DNA from: Gigantopelta aegis
Lineage: Eukaryota; Mollusca; Gastropoda; Neomphalida; Peltospiridae
Length of the DNA: 64,000 bases
Direction of reading: 5' to 3'
NCBI RefSeq assembly: GCF_016097555.1
Contig: NC_054707.1
Span: 47,333,692 to 47,397,691, forward strand
The notes beneath the pieces were generated by a model. That model made no database searches. It worked only from the letters and a program-made list of their open reading frames with translations, and was not told where the DNA came from. Positions 46,501-52,510 of this stretch are shown one piece after another; within the stretch, counting starts at the first letter, position 1; each line of letters begins with the position of its first letter. A program made the translations under genes and the position numbers.

Positions 46501-46781
46501 ATCTGAATACACAGAGAATAGATGGATGGATGAACAAATGGACAGATGGACAGACCTACAGTGAAACACAATAATACTGAGACTGGTCTGAGCTACAGTC
46601 ACATAAGTGTTCATGTGTATACACCAAGAGCCGTTGACAGACATCAACCCTAACACAGCCACACATGTACTTGATTTGGCAGGAAGCAGATCCGGACTGC
46701 ACCGATCAACACTGATATTGTCTCCCACTGACAGATGCACCATGGGGAATATATCAGGAAAATGTTCATGCAAATTAACTC
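17712..46781 (-). CDS. GALNT: Polypeptide N-acetylgalactosaminyltransferase, 5' end missing
   Basis: Family GT27 enzyme that transfers GalNAc from UDP-GalNAc to Ser/Thr of proteins in the Golgi lumen, the first step of mucin-type O-glycosylation. Nine exons (45116-45285, 37913-38014, 29709-29818, 21676-21836, 21068-21185, 20329-20505, 19381-19629, 18343-18456, 17712-17858) join without a phase error; a tenth (46655-46781) is likely. About 450 residues from the nine exons are visible. Landmarks in order: [29 protein letters not shown], the metal-binding DSH in [28 protein letters not shown] (third metal ligand), WYLDNV, then a three-repeat ricin-B domain with all six Cys. The cytosolic tail, transmembrane anchor and most of the stem were not found. 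From memory, phrases such as [17 protein letters not shown] and WKGIPP recall vertebrate GALNT5 and GALNT15, but the subfamily is not settled. Introns reach 8 kb and are full of repeats. Confidence 0.95.
18080..18300 (-). mobile_element. Fourth SINE-like repeat (copy 1)
   Basis: GGCCACTGAGTTAATGGTTA ... TGCCATGGGTGAGAACCAGT and CCAGTACCAACCAGCCTGGT recur at 49010-49180, and in inverse at 24295-24400, where GGTTCACATCCCAG forms a box B. Probably tRNA-derived. Confidence 0.55.
18343..18456 (-). CDS. GALNT: GALNT exon: lectin beta repeat
   Basis: Acceptor TTCTTTTGCAG precedes 18456; donor TTGATG|GTATGT follows 18343. It has 38 codons in phase 0: [38 protein letters not shown]. It finishes the alpha repeat (NQ-LSY corresponds to Q-x-W/F) and holds the beta repeat from HCLVT to GPC and RWLL. 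The sequence is His-rich, and Val replaces the usual CLD aspartate. Confidence 0.9.
18571..18632 (+). mobile_element. SINE tail 1 relic
   Basis: GGACATCCAATAGCTGATGA, then AATGTGTTATTAAAGAATAC. Diverged tail only, after an AT run at 18550-18568. Confidence 0.6.
19381..19629 (-). CDS. GALNT: GALNT exon: linker and lectin alpha repeat
   Basis: Acceptor AATATTTCCAG precedes 19629; donor CAATCAG|GTACTA follows 19381. It has 83 codons in phase 0. It reads [20 protein letters not shown], then [17 protein letters not shown], the hallmark end of the catalytic domain. The first ricin-type repeat follows: [16 protein letters not shown]...[13 protein letters not shown]. The repeat keeps both Cys, but where most GALNTs have Cys-Leu-Asp it has Cys-Leu-Thr. 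Confidence 0.94.
20329..20505 (-). CDS. GALNT: GALNT exon: third metal ligand, end of catalytic domain
   Basis: Acceptor TCTCTCTGACAG precedes 20505; donor GCTGTG|GTCAGT follows 20329. It has 59 codons, [20 protein letters not shown] to [16 protein letters not shown]. The His of CSRVGHVF(R) is the third Mn2+ ligand in GALNTs, and RVAEVWMD(Q/E)YKE is the family signature. The donor lacks A at +4 but has G at +5. Confidence 0.95.
20555..20655. repeat. Unnamed dispersed repeat, inverse copy
   Basis: CGACAAAACCGTAAAACACA to TGGTTGATTCCATGAATCTC, the inverse of part of 49800-49920. Confidence 0.6.
21068..21185 (-). CDS. GALNT: GALNT exon: GGLF and WGGEN motifs
   Basis: Acceptor TCTTCTGTTTCAG precedes 21185 and donor CGG|GTAAAA follows 21068. 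One base completes Lys, then 39 codons: [44 protein letters not shown] and WGGEN(L/I)E(L/I)SF form the acceptor-side catalytic region. The family usually has S/TP-(T/V)-(M/I)AGGLF; here it is VISGG. Confidence 0.95.
21676..21836 (-). CDS. GALNT: GALNT exon: mid catalytic domain
   Basis: Acceptor TTGTCATTACAG precedes 21836 and donor ATTAA|GTAAGG follows 21676. It reads [20 protein letters not shown], then [20 protein letters not shown] and [14 protein letters not shown], with the last Lys codon split (AA|A). P-x-ID-I and G-F-W-L-F-W are the usual family positions; here Thr stands where GFDW/GFNW is commoner. Confidence 0.94.
22881..22965 (-). repeat. End of an unnamed TTAA-type repeat, copy 1
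   Basis: The inverse of this segment (CATTAAAGTTGTAATCCTAC ... CTAGACACAAACAAAACTAG) matches 24449-24508 almost exactly over the inner 35 bases. Confidence 0.55.
23022..23046. repeat. Poly-A tract
   Basis: About 22 A in a row. Confidence 0.9.
23383..23843. repeat. (CA)n / (CATA)n array
   Basis: CA with CATA, CATGCA and CAAATA variants to about 23790, then (CATA)n. Six-frame open readings of Cys-Val or Thr-His are artefacts. Confidence 0.95.
23895..24075 (+). mobile_element. tRNA-derived SINE, another family
   Basis: GCTTCGATAGCTCAGAGCGT (box A-like) and CACAGGTTCAAGTCCCAGCA (box B) spaced as in a tRNA with a long insert, then a body with ATTATCCCCTGCGCCAGTGT and a TATGTATGTA tail. Confidence 0.7.
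24295..24440 (+). mobile_element. Fourth SINE-like repeat (copy 2, inverse of copy 1)
   Basis: ACTGGTAGGTACTGGGTTCA then CATCCCAGTACCAGCTCCAA. The head has a clear box B. It runs into AAATAAATTCTCTCATTAAA. Confidence 0.5.
24449..24882. mobile_element. Foldback TTAA MITE, copy 4, joined to another repeat
   Basis: From 24509 to TTAA 24879-24882 it is the foldback family (ATTCCTGAGTTTGCTGCACT; centre TTTCGTACATATGAAA near 24690). Its left TTAA is lost. 24449-24508 is instead the end of the element seen in inverse at 22881-22965. Confidence 0.82.
25184..25312 (+). mobile_element. Possible LINE 3' end
   Basis: TTGTATGTTCTGAAACAATA, TTTTGTACAATAAATATTGA, then (TTGA/CTGA)n, a typical short-repeat tail of non-LTR elements. 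No coding part. Confidence 0.35.
25313..26308. other. Intronic sequence, no feature recognised
   Basis: Unique. The minus frame 25813-26049 has no known similarity. A TGGGC repeat (GGGCTGGGCTGG) lies near 25950. Confidence 0.5.
26309..26690 (+). mobile_element. SINE, head B + tail 2, full length
   Basis: ACCGGCCTCGGTGGCGTCAT, box B GGGTTCGGATCCCAGTCGAG, CCATTGATCCATAAGTGGTT, ending GTCGTTAAATAAAACATTTC. Confidence 0.94.
26781..27068 (+). mobile_element. SINE, head A + tail 2
   Basis: GGACATAGCTCAGTGGTACA (box A), TCTGGGATCGATCCCACTCT (box B), body, ends in CATATAACCGTAAATAACAT. Confidence 0.93.
27160..27397 (+). mobile_element. SINE, truncated head A + tail 2
   Basis: Begins at CAGCCAGTGCACCACGATTA; ends GAGTGCATCATTAAATAAAC. 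Confidence 0.9.
27400..28414. other. Intronic unique sequence
   Basis: No exon, RNA or repeat recognised. Base composition is slightly higher in GC around 27740-28120. Confidence 0.5.
28415..29440. repeat. Minisatellite with 185-bp higher-order period
   Basis: Basic unit about 26 bp (GTTTTGACAAATGGTCTAGA plus GAGTGT). Between 28471 and 29025 a block of seven diverged units is repeated three times with exact 185-base spacing (GTTTTGAGACTTGGTCTAAA at 28471, 28656 and 28841; related start at 29026). The right part is simple irregular units. Confidence 0.93.
29480..29580 (-). mobile_element. SINE body relic
   Basis: GGATCTTTTGTATGCACTTT then CATATCACTGCCTTTGACAT; ends missing. Confidence 0.5.
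29709..29818 (-). CDS. GALNT: GALNT exon: DxH metal-binding site
   Basis: Acceptor TTTATTTTCCAG precedes 29818 and donor AAAAAG|GTAAAA follows 29709. Translation: [19 protein letters not shown], then [20 protein letters not shown] is the family D-x-H motif that holds Mn2+ and the UDP diphosphate. CECN-HWLEPLL is nearly invariant in GALNTs. A sense-oriented SINE begins about 28 bases upstream of the exon (from about 29847), so the pyrimidine tract is intact but the branch-point region borders the insertion. Confidence 0.94.
29847..30160 (-). mobile_element. SINE, head C + tail 1, next to a splice acceptor
   Basis: TTTTTTTGTTTAATGATCCC at the low end to CAACTGGGCTAGATCCC at the high end. It lies in sense orientation in the GALNT intron, starting about 28 bases upstream of the DSH exon. 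Confidence 0.85.
30161..31366. repeat. Intronic sequence with a 119-bp tandem duplication
   Basis: 30753-30870 is repeated at 30872-30990 (shared core AATAAAAATGCTACAGTTTT). The rest is AT-rich without features. Confidence 0.75.
31367..31553. mobile_element. Diverged copy of the CAGGGCTAGCTCTG MITE
   Basis: GCTGTACCACTCGCCAACTT matches the left part, and ACCCAGAGCTAGTCCAG the right end, of the element at 40951-41249. Its right end runs straight into the 48-bp minisatellite. Confidence 0.75.
31554..33153. repeat. 48-bp minisatellite, about 33 units
   Basis: Unit TTTCCAGACAGTCTGACACA + ATGGTCATGAGGTGGGATCT + AGCCCTGC. Variants differ at a few fixed positions (AAAGG/AATGG/ATTGG; CATGAG/CACGAG; CTAGC/CTAAC/CTGGT). 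A deviating segment lies at 31920-31970. The unit length is divisible by three and the unit lacks stops in several frames, so both strands show long spurious frames. Confidence 0.96.
33224..33360 (-). mobile_element. Internally deleted SINE (tail 2)
   Basis: GAAATGTTTTATTTAACCAC AGATACTGAGAG, then GGGCTATTCTTTTATATGCA. Standard central parts are missing. Confidence 0.75.
33484..33660 (+). mobile_element. SINE body + tail 1 fragment
   Basis: GTCTGTGGGATGGTGCATAT, AGAATTACCAAATGTTTGAC, ending GTTAAACAAAC. Confidence 0.82.
33870..35112. repeat. CA-rich minisatellite
   Basis: Units of about 20-31 bp around ACACAACCTGCCGTGCACAC and AACCTGACACACACAC, with longer blocks adding ACTGCCGCACAGATAACCTG. 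Ends in pure CA (35057-35108). Minus-strand Cys-Val frames up to 449 codons are artefacts. Confidence 0.95.
35528..35749. repeat. (CT)n microsatellite
   Basis: CT with CCCT interruptions. Confidence 0.96.
35750..36755. other. Intronic AT-rich sequence
   Basis: No exon or repeat family recognised. Confidence 0.5.
36757..36855. repeat. Tandem pair of about 48 bp
   Basis: GAGTGAGTGAGCAGTGTGAT then TGAGTGATTGAATGAATCAA, twice. Confidence 0.9.
36859..37236. mobile_element. TTAA MITE, second family
   Basis: TTAA at 36859-36862 and 37233-37236. Ends ACGGACATACCCTAGTTT and, in inverse, AGGGATTTACCCTAGTTT. Not a full foldback. A solo end of the same family lies near 7636-7660. Confidence 0.75.
37430..37513. 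repeat. (GA)n microsatellite
   Basis: Pure GA. Confidence 0.97.
37514..37912. other. Intron next to the REGL exon
   Basis: Richer in CpG than the rest of the intron and free of repeats. No second exon recognised. Confidence 0.4.
37913..38014 (-). CDS. GALNT: GALNT exon: REGL segment
   Basis: Acceptor TATGTTCCAG precedes 38014 and consensus donor CTTCG|GTGAGT follows 37913. The 102 bases read [20 protein letters not shown], then [23 protein letters not shown] is the family REGL(I/V)R(S/A)R motif, which contacts the nucleotide sugar. The last G joins GT of the next exon to make the Gly of RLFG-ASQATG. This exon and its flanks are richer in CpG than the surrounding intron. Confidence 0.93.
38228..38551 (-). 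mobile_element. SINE, head A + tail 1, with target-site duplication
   Basis: TGTTTTTGGATAAA at about 38228-38241 and 38538-38551 brackets the SINE (38246-38537), which runs from reverse tail 1 to the reverse of a decayed head A. Confidence 0.87.
38602..38988 (-). mobile_element. SINE, head B + tail 2, full length
   Basis: GAAATGTTTTATTTAACGAC to GCCACCGAGGCCGGT. AGCAATAA occurs on both sides as a short possible duplication. Confidence 0.93.
39243..39925 (+). mobile_element. SINE, head A, split by about 255 bp and with a doubled tail 2
   Basis: Head A at 39243-39383 stops at GGCCGTGGTAT. Foreign sequence fills 39384-39640, and the body resumes at GTATGTACTATCCTGTCTGT. Tail 2 then appears twice in tandem (to about 39825 and 39925), the second starting at GGGTTTCCTCTCTCAATATC. 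Confidence 0.87.
40861..41440 (-). mobile_element. SINE, head C + tail 1, split by a MITE
   Basis: Parts 40861-40950 and 41250-41440 rejoin as one SINE. The reverse of head C ends at ACTGACTGAGCTAAATCCTG. Confidence 0.88.
40951..41249. mobile_element. MITE with CAGGGCTAGCTCTG termini
   Basis: Left end CAGGGCTAGCTCTG, right end CAGAGCTAGCCCTG, target duplication AATGCA (40945-40950 and 41250-41255). The interior holds about six 23-bp units (AACAGTGGATTTTGTTGAAA plus AAT; 41055-41197). Ends are hAT-like, but the duplication is 6 rather than 8 bp. Confidence 0.85.
41538..41918 (+). mobile_element. SINE, head B + tail 1
   Basis: CCGCCTCGGTGGCGTCGTGG and GGGTTCGGATACCAGTCGAG (head B), then CATATGTTTGACGTCCAATA, ATCAATGTGCTCTAGTGGCG (tail 1). 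This pairing proves that heads and tails recombine. Confidence 0.92.
41996..42167 (-). mobile_element. SINE body and head relic
   Basis: CCCACAGACCGGATAGTACA to CTATCACTGAGCTGCTCCCC; diverged. Confidence 0.55.
42168..43269. other. Intronic sequence
   Basis: Contains a C run at 42567-42579. No exon recognised; the frame at 42855-43073 is unsupported. Confidence 0.45.
43270..43547 (+). mobile_element. SINE, head A + tail 1
   Basis: GCTGGGACGTAACCCAGTGG, part of box B deleted, ends GTGGTGTTGTTAAACAAAAC. Confidence 0.9.
44594..44929. mobile_element. MITE with CAGGGCACAATATT termini
   Basis: Left end CAGGGCACAATATTT; right end AAATATTGTCCCCTG. TTACAG duplicated at 44588-44593 and 44930-44935. 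The interior has inverted GGTTAC/GTAACC motifs. No transposase. Confidence 0.8.
45116..45285 (-). CDS. GALNT: GALNT exon: first strands of the GT-A catalytic domain
   Basis: Acceptor TTTAACTTTCAG precedes 45285 and donor G|GTTACA follows 45116. The exon has one leading base, 56 codons and one trailing base. It starts [10 protein letters not shown] and holds [11 protein letters not shown] (nucleotide-binding strand), [10 protein letters not shown] and [10 protein letters not shown] (the DD binds UDP). The trailing G plus the GT of the next exon makes Gly, giving NSSKG-AVDRS. Upstream (45286-45720) lie four degenerate copies of this exon's start. Confidence 0.93.
45286..45720 (-). pseudogene. 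Four tandem degenerate copies of the GALNT exon start
   Basis: Units of about 103-108 bp duplicate the acceptor plus the first 22-24 codons of the exon at 45116-45285. The TTTCAG|CTGTAG-type junctions fall at exon positions 45392, 45495, 45598 and 45706 (the last is TTTTAG|CTATAG), against 45285 in the real exon. Each copy reads like [23 protein letters not shown] and then meets TGA, so inclusion in mRNA would truncate the enzyme. Copies lie upstream of the real exon in gene orientation. Confidence 0.88.
45898..46460. repeat. (GGAT)n-based satellite
   Basis: GGAT with GGAC, GAGAT and GGTGG variants. A 152-base longer period is visible (GGACAGAAAGATGGAGATGG at 45923 and 46075). It fills most of the short intron between the first two recognised exons. 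Confidence 0.93.
46655..46781 (-). CDS. GALNT: Probable GALNT exon, stem to start of catalytic domain
   Basis: Minus-strand acceptor TTGAATACAG precedes 46781. The frame reads [10 protein letters not shown]...[19 protein letters not shown]. The phrase ISVDR..PD matches the conserved I-x-(V/L)-(N/D)-R-x-x-(P/E)-D block that lies just N-terminal to the first catalytic strand in GALNTs, and the next exon supplies the following Cys. The 3' boundary is uncertain. The donor best placed for the family length (AA|GTACAT, after 46671) gives the wrong phase. GTTAGG after 46655 and GTGCAG after 46703 give the right phase, but add about five residues or remove the PD block. I chose 46655. It could also be a decayed exon. 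Confidence 0.45.
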
Positions 46782-47456
46782 CTGTATTCAACAAGGTGTG
46801 AAATTAGTAAGGATGTAAAACTAATTTTGTGAACACATGCAGTGCCCGTCTGCTGCGAGCGAAATGGCTGAGCTAGCGCCAGAGGATGCCTTAGTAAGCT
46901 GGCAGATCATATTGGCTGTATGATTGGTAATTAAGCTACTTGTGATGTACTTGTCCAAATATATATGCTCTTAGGCTTAACTAGTATATACTCAAATAAT
47001 ACCGATGTGGAAACAATTGACAGCCAAGATAGAACAAATATCGTCAAGTATCTTAACTGTCTAACATTTTGCTTTAATAATTGTACAAAATACCCAGACT
47101 GATCTGGTTTAAAATAGAGTAATTGTAAATAACATGAGTTTCAGATAAGAAAGAAAATTTAATATATAACTGTTACAAAGATCGTAGGTTGTATTAGTAA
47201 ACCGATTTGGAAATTGTCCATTCCAGCCAGTACTCAATCATTGCTTTATTAAACAAGGTTTTTTTAAAGTTCAGTAACTGTTTTAACAAAGTAATAAAAA
47301 AAAAACTTCCATTAGTTTTACAGTGTTTGTAGGTAAAACTATCTTTAAATACTTATTTTTACTATTTTTGTTAATCGTTTTATACAGAATGGGACCATCA
47401 GTGCTGTTCAATCCTGTACTCAAAGCACCTGAGGCAAGCACTCTACTAACTAAGCT
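46782..47456. other. AT-rich sequence upstream of the probable stem exon
   Basis: No further GALNT exon found. At 47395-47460 a decayed SINE head (GCACCTGAGGCAAGCACTCT, ACTAAGCTAGATTCC) is visible. Confidence 0.45.
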
Positions 47457-47620
47457 AGATTCCAAAAACAATAATAGTATTTTCAGTGGAATGATATTCG
47501 TTGGCTGAAATGGTTGTATGATCCATATAGCAGCACTGGCCTTGGTGACTTAATGATCAAGCCATCAACCTGAAGGCTGAGTGTCAAGGGACTCTTTAAC
47601 ATCCCATATCCTCTGACAGA
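47457..47620. repeat. Arm 1 of an inverted duplication
   Basis: The inverse of 49551-49711 with about four differences in 160 bases. It begins GATTCCAAAAACAATAATAG and ends CATATCCTCTGA. Confidence 0.92.
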
Positions 47621-47629
47621 AAAAAATAA

Positions 47630-47950
47630 AGAAATGTTTTATTTAATGACGCACTCAACACATTTTATTTATGGTTATATGGCGACAGACATATGGTTAA
47701 GGACTACAAAGATATTCAGACAGAAACCCGCTGTCGCCACTTCATGAGCTACTCTTTTCAATTAGTAGCAAGGGATCTTTTATATGCATCATCCCACAGA
47801 CAGGATAACACATACCACGACCTTTGATATACCAGTCGTGGTGCACTGGCTGGAGCGAGAAACAGCCCAAATGGCCCACTGACGGGGATCGATCCCAAAC
47901 CGACCATGCATCAAGCGAATGCTTTACCACTGGGCTATATCCCGTCCCTC
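47630..47950 (-). mobile_element. SINE, head A + tail 2, full length
   Basis: GAAATGTTTTATTTAATGAC to CCACTGGGCTATATCCCGTC. Adjoins arm 1 of the inverted duplication. Confidence 0.93.
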
Positions 47951-49009
47951 CTCCAACATGTGACTACAACAGCAATGCACATTAAATAATTACTCAAAAA
48001 TCAATCAACTCCTTAGTACTTGTCTTAACAAATGTAACACCCAGCATATTAACATGATGTTTGTTTGATGTGTGCAAAACTGTACTTTATGAACTGGGGA
48101 TTTACTTTGAAAACAAATACTGAAATCACTTTGAACAGAATTCACACAGTTAATGAAGAGGATAATGATGTGAAAATGTGAGAAAACCATCTGCAAGAGA
48201 ACTGGATTTCTTCCCTCAAACAATCTCATATTTTCGTGAATACATGCTGTGGTAAAGAACACAGCATGGGGCACCAGTCTACGTGAATACAACATAGGGG
48301 AACCAGTCGACATGCTGATATGAGTTTTCTGTCTCCAAGACAGACACAATGTTAAGGGGCCCGAAAGGTGATAAAAAGGAAAGGAATGTTTGTTCTGATC
48401 TCACACGGTACCTCAGCACATTGTCTAATCAGCAGTCATCAGATGTCTACCATAAGAATATTATGGCACACAACCTAGAGAATATGAGAAGAAACCTGCT
48501 GTGGCAATGAGGCAAGGAGTATTTCTTTAATCTTAGCCAGCACCTCAGCACATTGCTTTATAACATCTAACATAAGATAACTCTTGTTACAGGTTCAATA
48601 TTAGAGGCAAAGAAGGGAAAGTAACTCCCACATGTATATTTACTTGAACCAGATCGCAACATTAAAAAAATTGAGGGGAGTGATTAATTGCTCCCCTTAC
48701 TTAAATTATGGGGAGCCATACAAGACATTACTGAACTGATACTATATAAATTGACACAGCTATTAAAGGTTGATATAAATTACTCTCCTTGAACTAGACT
48801 CGGCAGAGTGACAGGGAGGATAAAGTAACAGCTTCCCTAAAACAGTGAGTCCTGTTGAACAGGTGGAGAGTCATTGAAAGGCATACACATGGTAACGCCC
48901 TAAGTTACAACATGCCACTATATCTTTACTTTAACTTGATTTAACTCTTACATCCAATTAAAGTTGAAGCATGCTTTCCTGGGCATACACTTCAGCTACA
49001 GGGTCTGTT

Positions 49010-49180
49010 TGTCCAGGATAGTGAGTTAATGGTTAGTAGTTAGTGAGGGAGAAATTGGTACAGTAGCCTTACACCTTCCCAAATGAGTCAATAAAAACCA
49101 TGGTAAGTAGGAAGCTGTACTGTGATATAAACCCCGTACCTACCAGCCTTCAACTAGGCCTGACAACTAAAAATCAGTCA
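49010..49180 (-). mobile_element. Fourth SINE-like repeat (copy 3)
   Basis: AGTGAGTTAATGGTTAGTAG, CAGTAGCCTTACACCTTCCC, CCGTACCTACCAGCCTTCAA; aligns with 18080-18300. Confidence 0.55.
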
Positions 49181-49224
49181 TCAGGCCTATGGTAGGCATG
49201 CCTAAACCTTCAGAGGATATGGGG

Positions 49225-49545
49225 GGGGGGGGATGTAGCCCAGTGGTAAGACACTCGCTTGATGCACGGTCGGTGTGGGATCGATCCCCATCGGTGGGCC
49301 ATTTGGACTATTTCTGTTTCCAGCCAGTGCACCACAACTGGTATATCAAAGGCCGTGGTATATGCTATCCTGTCTGTGAGATGGTGCATATAAAAGACCC
49401 CTTGCTGCTAATCGAAAAGAGTAGCCCATGAAGTGGCAAAAGCGGGTTTCTGTCTGAATATCTGTGTGGTCCCATATGTCTGACGCCATATAAACATAAA
49501 TAAAATGTGTTGAGTGTGTCATTAAATAAAACATTTCTTTCTTTT
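49225..49545 (+). mobile_element. SINE, head A + tail 2, with target-site duplication
   Basis: GATGTAGCCCAGTGGTAAGA, GTGGGATCGATCCCCATCGG; ends TGTCATTAAATAAAACATTT. TTCAGAGGATATGGGG at about 49209-49224 and 49551-49566 brackets it. Confidence 0.92.
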
Positions 49546-49550
49546 TTTCT

Positions 49551-49711
49551 TTCAGAGGATATGGGGATATTAAAGAGTCCCTTGACACTCAGCCTTCAGG
49601 TTGATGGCTTGATCATTAAGTCACCGAAGCCAGTGCTGCTATATGGATCATACAACCATTTCAGCCAACGAATATCATTCCACTGAAAATACTATTATTG
49701 TTTTTGGAATC
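49551..49711. repeat. Arm 2 of the inverted duplication
   Basis: The inverse of 47457-47620, starting in the SINE's target-site duplication. Confidence 0.92.
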
Positions 49712-49729
49712 TGAATCAGAAATGTTAAA

Positions 49730-49930
49730 AAGGGTCCCTAATTATGATGTAAAATCAGGGTTGATTCCATTTTTTAAAAGTTTTTTTTAACTGAAACATT
49801 GGCTCCTATAGACACTAGATAAAGATTCATGGAATCAACTATTTTGCCAAATGCCCATTCGACTCTGCATCATGCAGAGATACAGCCCTGACCATGTATT
49901 ACGGTTTTGTCGTTCAATCTATGCAAAAAC
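49730..49930. repeat. Unnamed dispersed repeat
   Basis: AGATTCATGGAATCAACTAT, GCCCATTCGACTCTGCATCA and TACGGTTTTGTCGTTCAATC recur in inverse at 20555-20655 and more loosely at 55130-55250. Confidence 0.6.
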
Positions 49931-50516
49931 AATGCTTGTGAGATATATGTACCTATACCTCTGGTGAGACTAAAATCCAGAATCACAGAAAAAAGAGACA
50001 ACATCCACCTTGGCACCACCAACAGATCTATACATCAAGCCAATCTCTACACAGACCAGACTTGTGGCAAGTTTTTTGTTCTCATTACACAGGATGAAAG
50101 GATTATGACAAATGGTCTTTTAATATTCTACAGTTGTCAATTCGTGTCTGTCTAAAACACACAAATACTTAGAGTTACTTATCTCTGTGTGCTCGGGGCC
50201 AGAGTGGACTGGAGTTCCAAGCAAATCAATGATGACTGCAGGAACCGGGTTAAACAACACTTACCGAATGGCTATAAAACAAGCCATGAACTTGGGATAC
50301 AAGATACTGCTAGGAGAAACTGTGATATAATGCAGCTATTACTGTCAGCCAACGGTGATTAAACTAATTATGGAAATCACAAATCAAGCCCTGTCGTATA
50401 TTAGGCAGAGAGAAACCGGTAAAACAGGCATGAGACGATCCAGGATGTTCCTTATTAACGACACTCCTGCTCACTGTTAATTAGCTGGTATGAGGTGATG
50501 ATCAGGTGATAATTAC

Positions 50517-50790
50517 ATGTTTTGTTTAAGGACACAATGATTTATTAATCATGATGATCATCGGCTATTGGATGTCAAACAGTTGCTACAATTTGTTATT
50601 CATAGTCTTAGAGGAACTTCCTGCTACATTTGTTTGTTAGCAGCAAGATATCTTTTATATGTACTTTCCCACTGATAGAACAGAACAGATGTGGTACACT
50701 GATTTGGATGGGAAAATCCAATCGTTCGACCCTATGATGAAAGCACGTCAATTGAACTCTCTATAATTACAGGAGAGAACAAATCCTTTC
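50517..50790 (-). mobile_element. Diverged SINE, head C + tail 1
   Basis: TGTTTTGTTTAAGGACACAA, GGCTATTGGATGTCAAACAG, then a decayed head to about 50790. Confidence 0.65.
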
Positions 50791-50929
50791 TGGTTGTAGA
50801 ACAGCTATTAATGTTGTTTTTTTAAATAGGATAAAGTTTTCCCATTTTCAGGATAACACATACCATGACCTAAATTAGCTACAAATATTGTTGGGTAAAT
50901 GACTGGGATTAAAAATTGAGGATAAAGAC

Positions 50930-51050
50930 GAATGGATGGATGGAGAACTTTGGTGATGGGTGATTGGATAGATGAGTGGAAGGATAGACAAATGGATGGA
51001 TGAATTAATGGATGGAAGGAAGGAGGCATGGATGGATGGATGGATGGATG
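50930..51050. repeat. (GGAT)n tract
   Basis: Degenerate GGAT units. Confidence 0.88.
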
Positions 51051-52508
51051 AATCCAGTGTTAATTTTTAAATTTTAATAAAAATTGACATTATGATATCT
51101 CCCCCTTCGGACTTTGTAAAACAACATTTTTTCTGACAATATTTATTCGTTACTAAAACAACACGTCGTGCAGATTCATAAGAACTTGGTGCACGTTACA
51201 TACATTGTACTTAAAAACATTTTTCTTTACAAATTCCCAGGAGCTTAATTAACGTAAAACATTTTTGATGCTACAGCCCCTTAAAGTGTTGGAATTGCTC
51301 TCAAATGAAGCCGAAAACACTCCAACTAGCCATAAAACGTCTACATGGCAATATCTGCAGCCATAAAGTGGGATGTGAAGTTATTAATAAAGATGGACAT
51401 CAACAACGGGCCCGGCTGGTGTGCAGTATTAGAAATTACGACCACGATCAAAAGAAAATTTCATGGTTGGCCGACCTGTCAAAAATATGGTGCCATGCAT
51501 GATAGGTAACATGATGAATGTGTGCAGGAGAAAATACTACAGAAAACATGGCTGTCAATTACTGCCCGCTCACGTCAATTACCCTTACAATCAGACAGAA
51601 TATGCGAGCAATAACGTCAAATTAGATCGTCTACACAATTTACAGCCCTGACCATTAAGATAATTCAGTGCATGTTTTCACTGCTGAATTACAAAAAAAA
51701 TATATAATTCAACGGATTTAAAGGATTTTGCTCAAGCACGTTTCTTCCTAATAATTGATTTTCGAGGACCACAAATGAAGGATTTACTAATATGTAAGGA
51801 ACCTAAAAGCTTCTCAAACAGATGTGTGTAAAAGTGCTCCAATGTATCTCCTGTCAAATCTGTACATGATGCAGGAAATAATTTGTCTTTAAAATTTGAT
51901 TATTGATTTTGGTATTTGTGTATAATTCACAGACCCATCAATCTGGCATTTTGGCACAAAAGGAGACTGTGACCAAATAAACAGGAGAATTATAAAAAAA
52001 TAAAATAAAATAAACAACAACAACAACCCAAACAAAAAGCTAACCCCACTCCTCAGGAAATTCATGTTATCAAAGACTTAATATATTGTTTAACAAATAA
52101 ATATGTATATTTATATTATTTATTGATATTATTGCATTATGGCATACAGATTCCAACTTTTTCTTGATTTTCAAATGTAAAATTTACTTTTTTAAGGCAC
52201 TAACATTTACACTGTTGAATTAGTGAATACTTCACACAGGACAGAAATGTTTACATCATGATACCACATTCTCTTGCGTACCAGATAGACAAAACCATAT
52301 TCTGTTGTGTGATAAATGGTTCTGTCCCTCCTGTAACGAACAGACAGGTAGCAATTCCAACTTTCATGAGACAAACAGTTGGGTTGGAATTCCTCGTCTT
52401 AAACAGATATTTGTAATTCTTTTAACTTGTAGTGTTTACAACACATACTAATAGACTCGTGGCCAAAGAATTGATATTTGTGATTACTAGTTAACTCTGT
52501 AGTACATA
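51051..52508. other. Non-coding, no feature recognised
   Basis: The frames at 51305-51502 and 51463-51651 match nothing I know. Confidence 0.45.
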
Positions 52509-52510
52509 TA

